Shown one piece after another: positions 51,301 through 59,570 of a stretch of 64,000 nt of DNA. The notes under the pieces are model-generated. The model saw only the letters and a list, made by a program, of their open reading frames with translations. It was not told where the DNA came from and ran no database searches. Source of the stretch: Streptomyces monomycini (GTDB taxonomy: Bacteria > Actinomycetota > Actinomycetes > Streptomycetales > Streptomycetaceae); contig NZ_JAFIQY010000025.1 in NCBI RefSeq assembly GCF_022271435.1, positions 1 through 64,000 on the forward strand, written 5' to 3'. Both the position numbers and the translations under genes were made by a program. Within the stretch, counting starts at the first letter, position 1. Each line of letters begins with the position of its first letter.

Positions 51301-52246
51301 CTGGAGCGCCGAGCGGCCCGCGCACCCGGAGGACGACGAGCGGCCGGGCCGAGCCGTGGGCGATGCCGTACCCGCCGCTGCCGGGCTCGCCCACGTACCG
51401 GCCCAGGCGCACGCCCCCGAAGCCGCCCCGGAACCCGGCCCCAACCCCCTCCTCCCCGAGGAGCGCCGGACCGTCGCCTCCTGGGACCGCGACCTCGACG
51501 CGCTCGCCGATGAGCTGCGGCGCTCCCGCGCGACCGTGCGCGACGTGCCCCTGCCGTCCTCGCTCAGCGCCTCGCAGCTGCTGTGGCTCGCGTCCGACCC
51601 GGACGGCTTCACCCGGGAGCTGGCGCGCCCCATGCCGCACCCGCCCCGGCCCGCCGCCCGCCGCGGCACGCGCTTCCACGCCTGGGTGGAGTCGCGCTTC
51701 GAGGAACTGACGCTGCCCCTGCTCGGCCCCGACGAACTGCCGGGCGGCGCGTACGGCCATGAAGCCCGCGCCCAGGAAGCGGCCGGAGAAGCCGACCCGA
51801 TCAGGGACGAGGACGACCTGGAGGCACTCAAGGACGCCTTCGCCCGCACCCCGTACGCCCGCCGCACCCCGTACCGCATCGAGGTCCCGGTGCAGGTCAC
51901 CCTCGCGGGCCGGGTGATCCGCGGCCGTATCGACGCCGTCTACCGCAACCGCGGCCCCCAGGGGGACACCTACGAGATCATCGACTGGAAGACCCACCAC
52001 GCGCAGACCGCCGACCCGCTCCAGCTGGCCCTCTACCGGGTGGCCTGGGCCGAGCAGCACGGCCTGCCGCTGTCCGCGGTCGACGCCGCGTTCCTGTACG
52101 TACGCAGTGGCGAGACGGTCCGTCCGCAGCGGCTGCCCGACCGCGCCGGGCTGGAACGCATCCTGCTCGGCGAACCCGCACGGACCGCCGGCGACGCGGA
52201 CGCGACGACGGACATGGAGGACACGGCGGGAGGAGAGCAGAGGTGA
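48359..52246 (+). CDS. adnB: AdnB-like helicase-nuclease: UvrD-type motor with RecB-type nuclease
   Basis: A 1295-residue partner of AdnA. Motor: Walker A AGAGSGKT (38-45), TFTNKAAGELAERVRK, LLDEYQDTSVAQ, GDPCQAIYGWRGA and TAHKSKGLEWD. A very long acidic linker (about 850-1065) contains four tandem YEGDP/YEGAP pentapeptides. The C-terminal nuclease keeps GRIDAVYRNRG, EIIDWKTHH and QLALYRVAWAEQ, so nuclease activity is retained. GTG 48359 was chosen: TACGGT (48346-48351) lies 7 nt upstream, and the start fits the conserved SARITDPEQLKELLGIPFT sequence. Confidence 0.92.
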   Translation: MSARITDPEQLKELLGIPFTPEQTACITAPPAPQVVVAGAGSGKTTVMAARVVWLVGTGQVAPEQVLGLTFTNKAAGELAERVRKALAAAGVTEPADPFGAGLPGAGGTGPGAPAASDGVPGEPRISTYHSFAGQLLKDHGLRIGLEPSARLLADATRFQLAARVLRTAPGPYPALTKSLPALVEDLLALDGELAEHLVEPDRLRAYDTELLTALDQVRLSNADLRKVPETARGRLELLELVRTYRAEKRRRELLDFGDQIALSATLATTRPEVGALLREEFKVVLLDEYQDTSVAQRIMLSGLFGGGTGHAVTAVGDPCQAIYGWRGASVANLDDFPDHFPYEDGSPAARSALSQNRRSGGRLLDLANGLAAPLRAMHAGVEALRPAPGAERDGVVRCALLPTHAEEMTWLAENIAHLVRTGTPPGEIAVLCRTAGDFARIQGELVAREIPVEVVGLSGLLHLPEIADLVAVCEVLQDPTANAALVRLLIGPRWQIGPRDLALLGRRARLLVHRDGQSEDPERRLAEAVEGVDPAETISLADALDTFLESDGRPDDGLPFSPEARVRFAYVARELRELRRSAGDPLMDALHRVLTVTGLEVELSASPRALAARRRETLGTFLDIAAGFAAKQGGAALDGDATLLAFLGFLRTAVQHEKGLDSSLPGGDNTVKVLTAHKSKGLEWDVVAVPGLVGKQFPSEQARDSWLTQPKVLPHALRGDAATLPDVADWSSRGLKSFKEAMKDHQSVEELRLGYVTFTRPRSLLLGSGHWWGPDQKRPRGPSAFLEALRAHCEAGHGEIEEWADAPEEGAENPSLKEAETEREWPLPLDAVAKQRRRAAAATVRAYLDGMPGGGAGTGVGTGPGVGTGADPSAGAVLPHAAAATDGPEAAATHDAPHPAAGGAASVPGRYEDSPYADVPYEGDPYEGDPYEGDPYEGAPYEDAHAADAAQGPGFAPAPAPYSAPDPDPGPEHHLADWDAWSAERPAHPEDDERPGRAVGDAVPAAAGLAHVPAQAHAPEAAPEPGPNPLLPEERRTVASWDRDLDALADELRRSRATVRDVPLPSSLSASQLLWLASDPDGFTRELARPMPHPPRPAARRGTRFHAWVESRFEELTLPLLGPDELPGGAYGHEARAQEAAGEADPIRDEDDLEALKDAFARTPYARRTPYRIEVPVQVTLAGRVIRGRIDAVYRNRGPQGDTYEIIDWKTHHAQTADPLQLALYRVAWAEQHGLPLSAVDAAFLYVRSGETVRPQRLPDRAGLERILLGEPARTAGDADATTDMEDTAGGEQR

Positions 52247-52302
52247 CAAGATCGACGAGACCGGCGGCCGACCGCGCCCGCGCGCCGGATAGGCTCGGAC
52301 AC

Positions 52303-53703
52303 ATGAGCACCACCTCGGACAGCGCCGTCCGCGCCTACATCAACGTCCACCGCGAAGAGTTCCTCGACGACCTGGCCGCCTGGCTGCGCATCCCCTCGGT
52401 GTCCGCCGACCCGGAGCGCGCCGCCGACGTGCGCCGCAGCGCCGAATGGCTGGCCGGCCGGCTCACCGCGACCGGCTTCCCCACCGCCGAGATCTGGGAG
52501 ACGGACGGTGCTCCCGCCGTCTTCGCCGAGTGGCCCTCCGGGGACCCGTCGGCCCCCACCGTCCTCGTCTACGGCCACCACGACGTGCAGCCCGCCGCCC
52601 GTGAGGACGGCTGGCACACCGACCCCTTCGAGCCGCAGACCGTCGACGGCAAGCTGTACGCACGCGGCGCCGCCGACGACAAGGGCCAGGTGTTCTTCCA
52701 CACCCTCGGCGTCCGCGCCCACCTCGCCGCGACCGGCCGCACCGCCCCGGCCGTCAACCTCAAGCTCCTCATCGAGGGCGAGGAGGAGTCCGGCTCCCCG
52801 AACTTCCCGGCGCTGATCGCCCGGCACGCGGACCGGCTGGCCTGCGACACGGTGATCGTCTCCGACACCGGCATGTGGTCCAAGGACACCCCGACCGTCT
52901 GCACGGGCATGCGCGGCCTCACCGACTGCCAGATCGACCTGTACGGCCCCGACCAGGACATCCACTCCGGCTCCTTCGGCGGCGCGGTGCCCAACCCCGC
53001 GACCGAGGCCGCCCGCCTGGCCGCCGCCCTCCACGACGAGGACCGCCGGGTCGCGGTCCCCGGCTTCTACGACGGCATCGTCGAGCTGACCGACCGCGAG
53101 CGCGAACTCTTCGCCGAGCTGCCCTTCGACGAGCCCGAGTGGCTGCGTACGGCCCACTCCCACGCCGCGCTCGGCGAGACCGGCCACAGCACCCTGGAGC
53201 GCATCTGGGCCCGCCCCACCGCCGAGGTCAACGGCATCGGCGGCGGCTACCAGGGCCCCGGCGGCAAGACCATCGTGCCGTCCGCCGCGCAGCTGAAGCT
53301 CTCGTTCCGCCTGGTGGCGGGCCAGGACGCGGCCGCGGTCCAGCAGGCCGTACGGGACTGGGTCGCCGCCCGGCTGCCCGACGGCATCCGCCACGAGATC
53401 ACCTTCTGGGGCGCCACCCGCCCCTGCCTGACCCCGCTCGACCACCCCGCCCTGCAGTCCGTCGTACGGGCCATGGGCCGCGCCTTCGGCCAGAAGATCC
53501 GGTTCACCCGCGAGGGCGGCTCGGGCCCGGCCGCCGACCTCCAGGACGTCCTCGGCGTACCGGTCCTCTTCCTCGGCATATCCATCCCCTCGGACGGCTG
53601 GCACGCCCCGAACGAGAAGGTCGAGCTGGACCTGCTGATGAAGGGCGTCGAGACCGCCGCGCACCTGTGGGGCGACCTGGCGGAGAACTGGCGCGTCGCT
53701 TGA
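52303..53703 (+). CDS. M20-family dipeptidase
   Basis: A 466-residue metallopeptidase of the M20 (CNDP-like) family. The metal-binding landmarks are VLVYGHHDVQPA (His), AADDKGQ (bridging Asp), IEGEEESGS (catalytic Glu and metal Glu), and a C-terminal His (WHAPNEKVEL). It hydrolyses dipeptides or amidated amino acids; the exact substrate is unknown. ATG 52303 has TAGGCT (52290-52295) 7 nt upstream and no RBS, so it is probably leaderless. It is inserted between adnB and nudC where mycobacteria carry a channel gene. Confidence 0.9.
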   Translation: MSTTSDSAVRAYINVHREEFLDDLAAWLRIPSVSADPERAADVRRSAEWLAGRLTATGFPTAEIWETDGAPAVFAEWPSGDPSAPTVLVYGHHDVQPAAREDGWHTDPFEPQTVDGKLYARGAADDKGQVFFHTLGVRAHLAATGRTAPAVNLKLLIEGEEESGSPNFPALIARHADRLACDTVIVSDTGMWSKDTPTVCTGMRGLTDCQIDLYGPDQDIHSGSFGGAVPNPATEAARLAAALHDEDRRVAVPGFYDGIVELTDRERELFAELPFDEPEWLRTAHSHAALGETGHSTLERIWARPTAEVNGIGGGYQGPGGKTIVPSAAQLKLSFRLVAGQDAAAVQQAVRDWVAARLPDGIRHEITFWGATRPCLTPLDHPALQSVVRAMGRAFGQKIRFTREGGSGPAADLQDVLGVPVLFLGISIPSDGWHAPNEKVELDLLMKGVETAAHLWGDLAENWRVA

Positions 53704-53929
53704 TCCGTGACCATGCCCCGACGGCGTCCGTGCCCGTGACCCGGCCGGCGAGCCGCGCCGCGGCCGGGTTGCCGGCCCGCGCCCGGACGGTGGCCGCCCG
53801 CACGTCGCCGCCCGGTCCGCGCACGAGCCGTGCCACTCGTACCACCCTCGCCGCCCGGTCCGCCGCCCGCCCGGCGGCCGCGCCCACGGGCGGCAATCAC
53901 CCACGCCCTAGGGGGAGTTGGAAACCGCA

Positions 53930-54865
53930 GTGACCACCTGGACCGACCACAGCGCCGACCGGCCGATCACGTTCAGCGCGCCGAGCGGCATCGACAGAGC
54001 TGCCCACCACCGCCTCGACGAGGCGTGGCTCGCGGCGGCCTGGAGCCACCCGACGACGCGCGTCTTCGTGGTCTCCGGAGGCCAGGCACTGGTCGACGAC
54101 ACCCCCGACGGCCGCACCGAACTGGTCATGACGCCGTCCTTCGAGGCGCCGCTCACCGAGACGCACCGCTACTTCCTCGGCACCGACGAGGACGGCGTGC
54201 GCTACTTCGCGCTCCAGAAGGACTCGCTGCCGGGGCGCATGGACCAGTCCGCGCGCCCCGCCGGCCTGCGCGAGGCGGGCCTGCTGCTGTCCCCGCGCGA
54301 CGCCGGGCTGCTCGTGCACGCCGTCGCCCTGGAGAACTGGCAGCGCCTGCACCGCTTCTGCTCCCGCTGCGGCGAACGCACCGTCATCGCGGCGGCCGGC
54401 CACATCCGCCGCTGCCCCGCCTGCGGCGCCGAGCACTACCCGCGCACCGACCCCGCCGTGATCATGCTGGTCACGGACGAGGAGGACCGCGCGCTCCTCG
54501 GCCGCCAGGTGCACTGGCCGGAGGGCCGCTTCTCCACCCTGGCCGGCTTCGTCGAGCCCGGCGAGTCCATCGAGCAGTCGGTGGCCCGCGAGGTCTTCGA
54601 GGAGGCGGGTGTCGTCGTCGGCGACGTCGAATACGTCGCCAGCCAGCCCTGGCCGTTCCCGTCCAGCCTGATGCTCGGCTTCATGGCCCGCGCCACGTCC
54701 TCCGAGATCCAGGTCGACGGCGAGGAGATCGAGGAGGCCCGCTGGTTCTCCCGCGAGGATCTGAAGGCCGCCTTCGAGTCCGGCGAGGTCCTGCCCCCGT
54801 ACGGCATCTCCATCGCCGCCCGCCTCATCGAAGCCTGGTACGGCAAGCCCTTGCCCAAGCCGTGA
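53930..54865 (+). CDS. nudC: NAD(H) diphosphatase / mRNA-deNADding NudC
   Basis: A 311-residue Nudix hydrolase that cleaves NADH and removes NAD caps from RNA. It has an N-terminal domain (1-120), a zinc ribbon (CSRCG about 145, CPACG about 165), the Nudix box GFVEPGESIEQSVAREVFEEAG (about 208-229) with its Rexx-EE-xGU core intact, and the NudC-specific SQPWPFPSS signature just after it. GTG 53930 is preferred over TTG 53918 because GGGGGAG lies at 53911-53917. It corresponds to Rv3199c. Confidence 0.93.
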   Translation: MTTWTDHSADRPITFSAPSGIDRAAHHRLDEAWLAAAWSHPTTRVFVVSGGQALVDDTPDGRTELVMTPSFEAPLTETHRYFLGTDEDGVRYFALQKDSLPGRMDQSARPAGLREAGLLLSPRDAGLLVHAVALENWQRLHRFCSRCGERTVIAAAGHIRRCPACGAEHYPRTDPAVIMLVTDEEDRALLGRQVHWPEGRFSTLAGFVEPGESIEQSVAREVFEEAGVVVGDVEYVASQPWPFPSSLMLGFMARATSSEIQVDGEEIEEARWFSREDLKAAFESGEVLPPYGISIAARLIEAWYGKPLPKP

Positions 54866-54872
54866 CCCCACC

Positions 54873-54898
54873 GGCCGGGGCCGCGACAGGCCCCGGCC
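54873..54898 (+). terminator. Terminator after nudC
   Basis: GGCCGGGGCC (54873-54882) pairs with GGCCCCGGCC (54889-54898) around a 6-nt loop, 8 bp after the stop codon. Confidence 0.7.
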
Positions 54899-55005
54899 CC
54901 CGGCCCGGTCGCGCACCGGCTGCCGCTACTGTCCGGACTGTCTGCCCTTGGCCGCGCAGATCCCGCAGGGAAACGGACGCGGCGGAACCGCGCCGCCCGC
55001 ACCCC

Positions 55006-55179
55006 TCACCGCGGCAGCGGAACCTCCCGCTGGTGCGCCTCCCTCATATGGCGCCGGTACCGCACCCGGGCGTCCACCTCCATCGACTGGTCCCGGCTCC
55101 CCCGGCCCGCGGCTTCGAGCGCCTTCAACAGCTCGCACACTTCGCATGCCTCGCACCTGTCCGTCGGGTTCTCGCTCAC
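55006..55179 (-). CDS. Small Cys-rich protein, hypothetical
   Basis: A 57-residue ORF with good third-position bias. The N-terminus has four clustered Cys in CEACEVCEL (three within seven residues), suggesting a metal-binding knuckle, followed by a basic helix (ARVRYRRHMREAHQRE). GTG 55179 was selected because GGAG lies 9 nt upstream; ATG 55188 would have a site only one base away. It is convergent with nudC. I do not recognise a family. Confidence 0.5.
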   Translation of the reverse strand: MSENPTDRCEACEVCELLKALEAAGRGSRDQSMEVDARVRYRRHMREAHQREVPLPR

Positions 55180-55273
55180 GGGGCCCATGCTCCGGGCGGC
55201 CGCACGTCATCGCGACGGCGGTGAGGCGCCCGTTCGGAGTCCGTCAGGCGTCATGTGCGAGACGTCAAAGCGG

Positions 55274-55302
55274 TGTCACGGTGCGGGGGTCGGGTCTAGC
55301 TT
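55274..55302 (+). promoter_or_regulatory. Probable leaderless promoter of the XRE regulator gene
   Basis: TGTCAC (55274-55279), 17-bp spacer, TAGCTT (55297-55302), then 6 nt before ATG 55309. No Shine-Dalgarno sequence is present between the box and the start. Confidence 0.55.
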
Positions 55303-55308
55303 GAATCC

Positions 55309-56118
55309 ATGACGATCGCGCCGGATCTCTCAGCGAACGCGGCCTTCCGGGCCGTGCGCCTGTCCCTCCGGATGAGCCAGGACGACATGGCCCGCGCGCT
55401 CCGGAAGGCGGGCGACGGGGCGGGCGAACCCAACGACGCCAACAAGCGGCTCGTGCAGCGCTGGGAGGGCGGCACGACCCGCGTGCCCAGGCCCGTGTAC
55501 GTACGCGCCCTGGAGAAGGTCACCGGGCTGCCCATCGAGTCACTCGGGTTCGCCCTGCCGGCCATGGTTCAGACACGCGACGACGGTGCCGGAGGGCATG
55601 ACGTGGCCGGTGGTGTGCCGGGGGCTCCCGGGGGCGCTGGGGTCGCCGGAAGCGAGTCCGCCCCGGGCGCCATCGAGACGGCCGCCCAGACGCCCGGACA
55701 CGCGCACTACGCGGGTGTGTGGCTCAGCCGGTACGAGTTCTACTCGTCCGGCAGGGGGCAGACCTTCACCGGCGCCCACTTCGTCGTACTGGTACAGAAC
55801 GGGAACCGGCTCACCGGCCGGTCACTGCCCGGAGCGTCGTCCCACCCCGACTCACCGCTCTCCCTGGACCTCACCGTGGACGGGAACGTGGTCACCGGGA
55901 CCTGGGTGGAGCAGACCGCGACGGACGGCTACTACGCGGGCGCCCGCTATCACGGAGCCGTCCAACTGCTCGCCGAACCGACTGGACGGCGCCTGGCCGG
56001 GAAATGGGTCGGGTTCGGCAAGGACTTCGACGTGAACACCGGACCGTGGGAACTGATCTTCAAGGACGCATCCACGGCGAAGGAAACGGTGGAGCGGTAC
56101 AGCCGCCGTCCGGAGTGA
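55309..56118 (+). CDS. XRE-family helix-turn-helix regulator with C-terminal ligand-like domain
   Basis: A 269-residue protein. The N-terminal HTH (about 8-80) includes FRAVRLSLRMSQDDMARALRKA and VQRWEGGTTRVPRPVYVRALEKVTGL, typical of XRE. After a Gly-rich linker (85-130) comes a beta-rich C-terminal domain (about 135-265) with YAGVWLSRYEFYSSGRGQTF and LTVDGNVVTGTWVEQ, probably a ligand- or lipid-binding barrel. I recall similar Streptomyces regulators without assigned targets. It is leaderless by promoter geometry. Confidence 0.82.
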   Translation: MTIAPDLSANAAFRAVRLSLRMSQDDMARALRKAGDGAGEPNDANKRLVQRWEGGTTRVPRPVYVRALEKVTGLPIESLGFALPAMVQTRDDGAGGHDVAGGVPGAPGGAGVAGSESAPGAIETAAQTPGHAHYAGVWLSRYEFYSSGRGQTFTGAHFVVLVQNGNRLTGRSLPGASSHPDSPLSLDLTVDGNVVTGTWVEQTATDGYYAGARYHGAVQLLAEPTGRRLAGKWVGFGKDFDVNTGPWELIFKDASTAKETVERYSRRPE

Positions 56119-56303
56119 CCAGGCGGTGACGCGGGCAGAGCGCCGGCCACGGCCGCGATGGCCCGTACGAGGGTGACCGGGGCGCGGTGGCCCGCACGGG
56201 ATTCGCGGGCGTGACGGCCGGTACGACGCCCCTTTCGCCCGCGCGTGACGCCCCCGGCCGTCTCACGGCCAGGGGCGTCCACGAAAACCCGTGAATCCGC
56301 GGC

Positions 56304-56558
56304 TCAGACGCCGAGCGCCTGCTTGACCTGGGCCAGGGACGGGTTCGTCATGACCGACTCCTCGCCCGAGGCGGGAACGACGCGGACGGTCGGCACGGTC
56401 TGATTGCCGCCGTTGGCCTTCTCGACGAACGCCGCGGACTCGGGGTCGTGCTCGATGTTGATCTCGGTGTACGCGATGCCCTCGCGGTCCATCTGGCCCT
56501 TCAGCCGACGGCAGTAGCCGCACCACGTGGTGCTGTACATCGTCACAGTGCCCGCCAT
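56304..56558 (-). CDS. mrx1: Mycoredoxin (glutaredoxin-like, mycothiol-dependent)
   Basis: An 84-residue glutaredoxin-fold protein that reduces mycothiol-protein mixed disulfides in actinobacteria. It contains the active site TTWCGYCRRL (Cys13, Cys16) and the mycoredoxin hallmark TVPTVRV. Its position beside uvrD2 and whiB7 matches mycobacterial Rv3198A. The ATG at 56558 is supported by GAGGA 3-7 nt upstream and another GGAG just before. A perfect SigR promoter lies 43 bp upstream, so expression is likely disulfide-stress-induced. Confidence 0.92.
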   Translation of the reverse strand: MAGTVTMYSTTWCGYCRRLKGQMDREGIAYTEINIEHDPESAAFVEKANGGNQTVPTVRVVPASGEESVMTNPSLAQVKQALGV

Positions 56559-56600
56559 GGGTCCTCGCGCTCCTTCAAGCTCGGCGTGTATCGCTGGGAG

Positions 56601-56627
56601 AACGTCTGCGCGGGCCGGACCATTCCC
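56601..56627 (-). promoter_or_regulatory. SigR-type disulfide-stress promoter of mycoredoxin
   Basis: On the minus strand GGGAAT (56627-56622), 18 bp, GTT (56603-56601). GGGAAT-N18-GTT is the consensus of the oxidative-stress sigma factor SigR/SigH. Downstream there is a 42-nt leader to the ATG. Confidence 0.85.
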
Positions 56628-56754
56628 GTCCGTGCCGGGCCGCTCCCGTACACGTACGGTGCCACTTCTGAAGGCCCGCGTATTCGTACGACCGCGGGGT
56701 GACGGCTGTGGACAACTTTCCCGGCTGCCCCGGTCGACCTGGCAGCATGGTCGG

Positions 56755-59031
56755 GTGACAGCAGCATCGGACTCCACTCTCTTCCCGCAGGTTGCGGCCG
56801 CGACCCAGTTCCCGGCCACGCCCGAGGGTGCCGACGCGGTGCTCGACGGCCTGGACCCCGAGCAGCGCGAGGTCGCCACGGCCCTGCACGGGCCCGTGTG
56901 CGTCCTGGCGGGCGCCGGGACGGGCAAGACCCGCGCGATCACCCACCGCATCGCGTACGGCGTGCGTGCGGGCATCCTGCAGCCCTCCACGGTGCTCGCC
57001 GTCACCTTCACCGCCCGCGCGGCGGGGGAGATGCGCGGGCGGCTGCGGCAGCTGGGGGCGGGCGGGGTGCAGGCCCGGACGTTCCACTCGGCCGCGCTGC
57101 GCCAGCTCCAGTACTTCTGGCCGAAGGCGGTCGGGGGCGAGGTGCCGAGGCTGCTGGAGCGCAAGGTCCAGGTCGTCGCGGAGGCCGCCGCCCGCTGCCG
57201 TATCCGCCTGGACCGCAACGAGCTGCGTGACGTCACGGGCGAGATCGAGTGGTCCAAGGTCACCCAGACCGTGCCCGCCGACTACCCGGCCGCCGTGCAC
57301 AAGGCCGGACGCGAGGCCCCCCGCGACCCCGCCGAGATCGGGCAGATCTACGGCACGTACGAGCAGCTCAAGCGCGACCGGGGGACCATCGACTTCGAGG
57401 ACGTGCTGCTGCTGACGGTCGGCGTCCTGCAGGACCGGCACGACATCGCCGAGCAGGTCCGCGCCCAGTACCAGCACTTCGTCGTGGACGAGTATCAGGA
57501 CGTCAGCCCGCTCCAGCAGCGGCTGCTCGACCTGTGGCTCGGCGACCGCGACAACCTCTGCGTCGTCGGCGACGCCAGCCAGACGATCTACAGCTTCACC
57601 GGCGCCACCCCCGACCACCTGCTGAACTTCCGCACCCGCCATCCGAACGCCACGGTCGTGAAGCTCGTACGGGACTATCGCTCCACCCCCCAGGTCGTGC
57701 ACCTCGCCAACGGGCTGCTCTCCCAGGCGCGCGGCCGTGCCGCCGAGCACCGGCTGGAGCTGATCTCGCAGCGGGACGCCGGCCCCGAGCCGGCGTACGC
57801 GGAGTACGCGGACGAGCCCGCGGAGGCCGAGGGCACCGCCCGCCGTGTCCGCGATCTGATCGCGTCCGGCGTGCCGGCCAGCGAGATAGCGGTCCTGTTC
57901 CGCATCAACGCGCAGTCCGAGGTCTACGAGCAGGCCCTCGCCGACCACGGCGTGCCGTACCAGCTCCGGGGTGCCGAGCGGTTCTTCGAGCGGCCCGAGG
58001 TGCGCGAGGCGGGCGTCAAGCTGCGCGGCGCCGCCCGCTTCGGCGCCAACGACGCCCTCCTGGACGACGCCGTGGACCTCCCGTCCGAGGTGCGGGCGGT
58101 GCTGAGCGACATGGGGTGGACGAGTGTGGCCCCGGCCGGGTCCGGTGCCGTGCGGGACCGCTGGGAGTCGCTGGCCGCGCTGGTCCGCCTCGCCGAGGAC
58201 TTCGCCAAGGCCCGGCCGGCGGCCACCCTCGCCGATCTGGTCGCCGAGCTGGACGAGCGGGCCAACGCCCAGCACGCCCCGACCGTCGAAGGTGTGACGC
58301 TCGCCTCTTTCCACGCCGCCAAGGGCCTGGAGTGGGACGCCGTCTTCCTGGTCGGCCTGACCGAGGGCATGATGCCGATCACCTACGCCAAGACCGACGA
58401 GCAGGTCGAGGAGGAGCGCCGCCTGCTGTACGTGGGCGTGACCCGGGCCCGCCTGCATCTGGGGCTCTCGTGGTCCCTGTCGCGCGCTCCGGGCGGCCGT
58501 GCGGTCCGGCGCCCCAGCCGTTTCCTGGACGGTCTGCGGCCCGGATCGGGGGGCGCGGGACGCCGGGCGGCGGCTGCCGCCGCGGGCGGCATCGAGCGCG
58601 GCGGCGCCGCGACCAGGGGTGCGGCCAAGCGCCGGACCCGGTCACCCGCCCGTTGCCGGGTCTGCGGCAAGACGCTCACCGATGCGGGTGAAATGAAGCT
58701 CATGCGCTGCGACGACTGCCCCTGCGAGCTCGACGAGGCGTTGTACGGGCGGCTGCGCGACTGGCGGGCCGAACGGGCACGGCAGCTGGGCCAGCCGGCG
58801 TACTGCGTCTTCACGGACAAGACGCTGATGGCGATCGCCGAGGCCGTTCCGGGAACCGAGGGGGAGCTGGCGGGCATCCCTGGTGTGGGGGGACGCAAGC
58901 TGGGCAGATTCGGCGCCGACGTCCTCGCGCTGTGCGCAGGTGAGGAGCTCGTTCCGGCAGCGGACGGGCCGTCGCCGGACGATCTTTCGGAGGGTGGTGC
59001 AAGAACCTCCGGAAAGTCGTCAGAAAAATAG
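56755..59031 (+). CDS. uvrD2: UvrD2 DNA helicase with HRDC domain
   Basis: A 758-residue superfamily 1 3'-5' helicase. Walker A AGAGTGKT (52-59), TFTARAAGEMRGR, VDEYQDVSPLQ, GDASQTIYSFTGA and FHAAKGLEWD are present. After the motor come a four-Cys zinc-knuckle-like motif (CRVCG, then CDDCPC, about 640-665) and an HRDC domain (about 670-740), as in mycobacterial UvrD2 (Rv3198c), which is essential there. GTG 56755 (TAASDSTLFPQ) is the start that fits the family; no strong RBS precedes it. The stop lies within the AT-rich element of the wblC promoter. Confidence 0.93.
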   Translation: MTAASDSTLFPQVAAATQFPATPEGADAVLDGLDPEQREVATALHGPVCVLAGAGTGKTRAITHRIAYGVRAGILQPSTVLAVTFTARAAGEMRGRLRQLGAGGVQARTFHSAALRQLQYFWPKAVGGEVPRLLERKVQVVAEAAARCRIRLDRNELRDVTGEIEWSKVTQTVPADYPAAVHKAGREAPRDPAEIGQIYGTYEQLKRDRGTIDFEDVLLLTVGVLQDRHDIAEQVRAQYQHFVVDEYQDVSPLQQRLLDLWLGDRDNLCVVGDASQTIYSFTGATPDHLLNFRTRHPNATVVKLVRDYRSTPQVVHLANGLLSQARGRAAEHRLELISQRDAGPEPAYAEYADEPAEAEGTARRVRDLIASGVPASEIAVLFRINAQSEVYEQALADHGVPYQLRGAERFFERPEVREAGVKLRGAARFGANDALLDDAVDLPSEVRAVLSDMGWTSVAPAGSGAVRDRWESLAALVRLAEDFAKARPAATLADLVAELDERANAQHAPTVEGVTLASFHAAKGLEWDAVFLVGLTEGMMPITYAKTDEQVEEERRLLYVGVTRARLHLGLSWSLSRAPGGRAVRRPSRFLDGLRPGSGGAGRRAAAAAAGGIERGGAATRGAAKRRTRSPARCRVCGKTLTDAGEMKLMRCDDCPCELDEALYGRLRDWRAERARQLGQPAYCVFTDKTLMAIAEAVPGTEGELAGIPGVGGRKLGRFGADVLALCAGEELVPAADGPSPDDLSEGGARTSGKSSEK

Positions 59032-59062
59032 TTTGCGCGCGCGGAGCGCATCCCCATAGCCT
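59021..59062 (+). promoter_or_regulatory. wblC promoter with WhiB7-type AT-rich element
   Basis: An AT-rich box AGAAAAATA (59022-59030) immediately precedes a -35 TTGCGC (59033-59038), followed by an 18-bp spacer and -10 TAGCCT (59057-59062). WhiB7 is known to activate promoters that have AT-rich sequence just upstream of the -35, including its own. The element overlaps the end of uvrD2. Confidence 0.7.
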
Positions 59063-59173
59063 TCACAGGCACGAAGACGACGGGCCTTCCGGGATCCGCT
59101 GATTTCGTGTTGTACTGAACAAGCCCGGACCGGATTTTCCGGTCCGCCGAGACGCCGAGAGGAGGCGAGACCA

Positions 59174-59506
59174 GTGATCAGCTTCATCGAGACCCAGAAA
59201 ATGACCGATCGTTCGGTCGTCGCCACCTGCATGCTCGGCGCCTCGCTCCCGGGCACCGGTCTGTCCGGCTCCGGCCGACTGTCCGGTCTTGAGGTCTCCC
59301 GTGCCGCTTCCCTGGTGTTCCTGCCCAAGGGTGAGTGCGACGAGCGACCGACCCAGGCACCCGCAGTAGCGGCAGCGGCACAGGCAGCGAATGCGCATGC
59401 CTTTGCCGGCGCGGCGGCCAACGGTGCCGAATCCCGGATGCAGTACCAGACGCAGCAGGACACGTGGGCCCACCGCGGGCACGAACCCTGGAGAGATCCA
59501 GCCTGA
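59174..59506 (+). CDS. Upstream ORF in the wblC leader (110 codons)
   Basis: Begins at GTG 59174 with a strong AGGAGG site at 59160-59165 and has host-like codon use, so it is certainly translated. The product (MISFIETQKMTDRSVVATC...) has a hydrophobic middle and Ala/Gln-rich stretches but no known domain. It ends 28 nt before the terminator stem in front of wblC, and its 3' end overlaps the antiterminator pairing segment. It therefore fits a uORF whose translation controls attenuation; whiB7 uORFs described so far are much shorter. An ordinary independent small protein is the alternative. A stable hairpin (59127-59145) sits between promoter and RBS. Confidence 0.75.
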   Translation: MISFIETQKMTDRSVVATCMLGASLPGTGLSGSGRLSGLEVSRAASLVFLPKGECDERPTQAPAVAAAAQAANAHAFAGAAANGAESRMQYQTQQDTWAHRGHEPWRDPA

Positions 59507-59570
59507 TTCGCATGATCAGGTCGGCACCTTCCAGGGCCGCGGAACCCACACCGGGATCCGCGGCCCTTTT
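59486..59570 (+). promoter_or_regulatory. Transcription attenuator of wblC with competing hairpins
   Basis: The terminator pairs GGGCCGCGGA (59534-59543) with TCCGCGGCCC (59557-59566), followed by TTTTGCTTT. Alternative pairings: CCCTGGA (59486-59492) with TCCAGGG (59530-59536) overlaps the terminator's 5' arm; CTGGA-GAGA-TCCAG (59488-59501) competes with that antiterminator; and CCTGAT/ATCAGG (59502-59520) forms a third small hairpin. A ribosome stalled near the uORF end would cover 59488-59506 and shift the balance. Confidence 0.75.

Noticed and set aside
48362..52249. 1295-codon minus-strand frame opposite adnB
   Set aside because: It is an antisense shadow with no homologous motifs or RBS.
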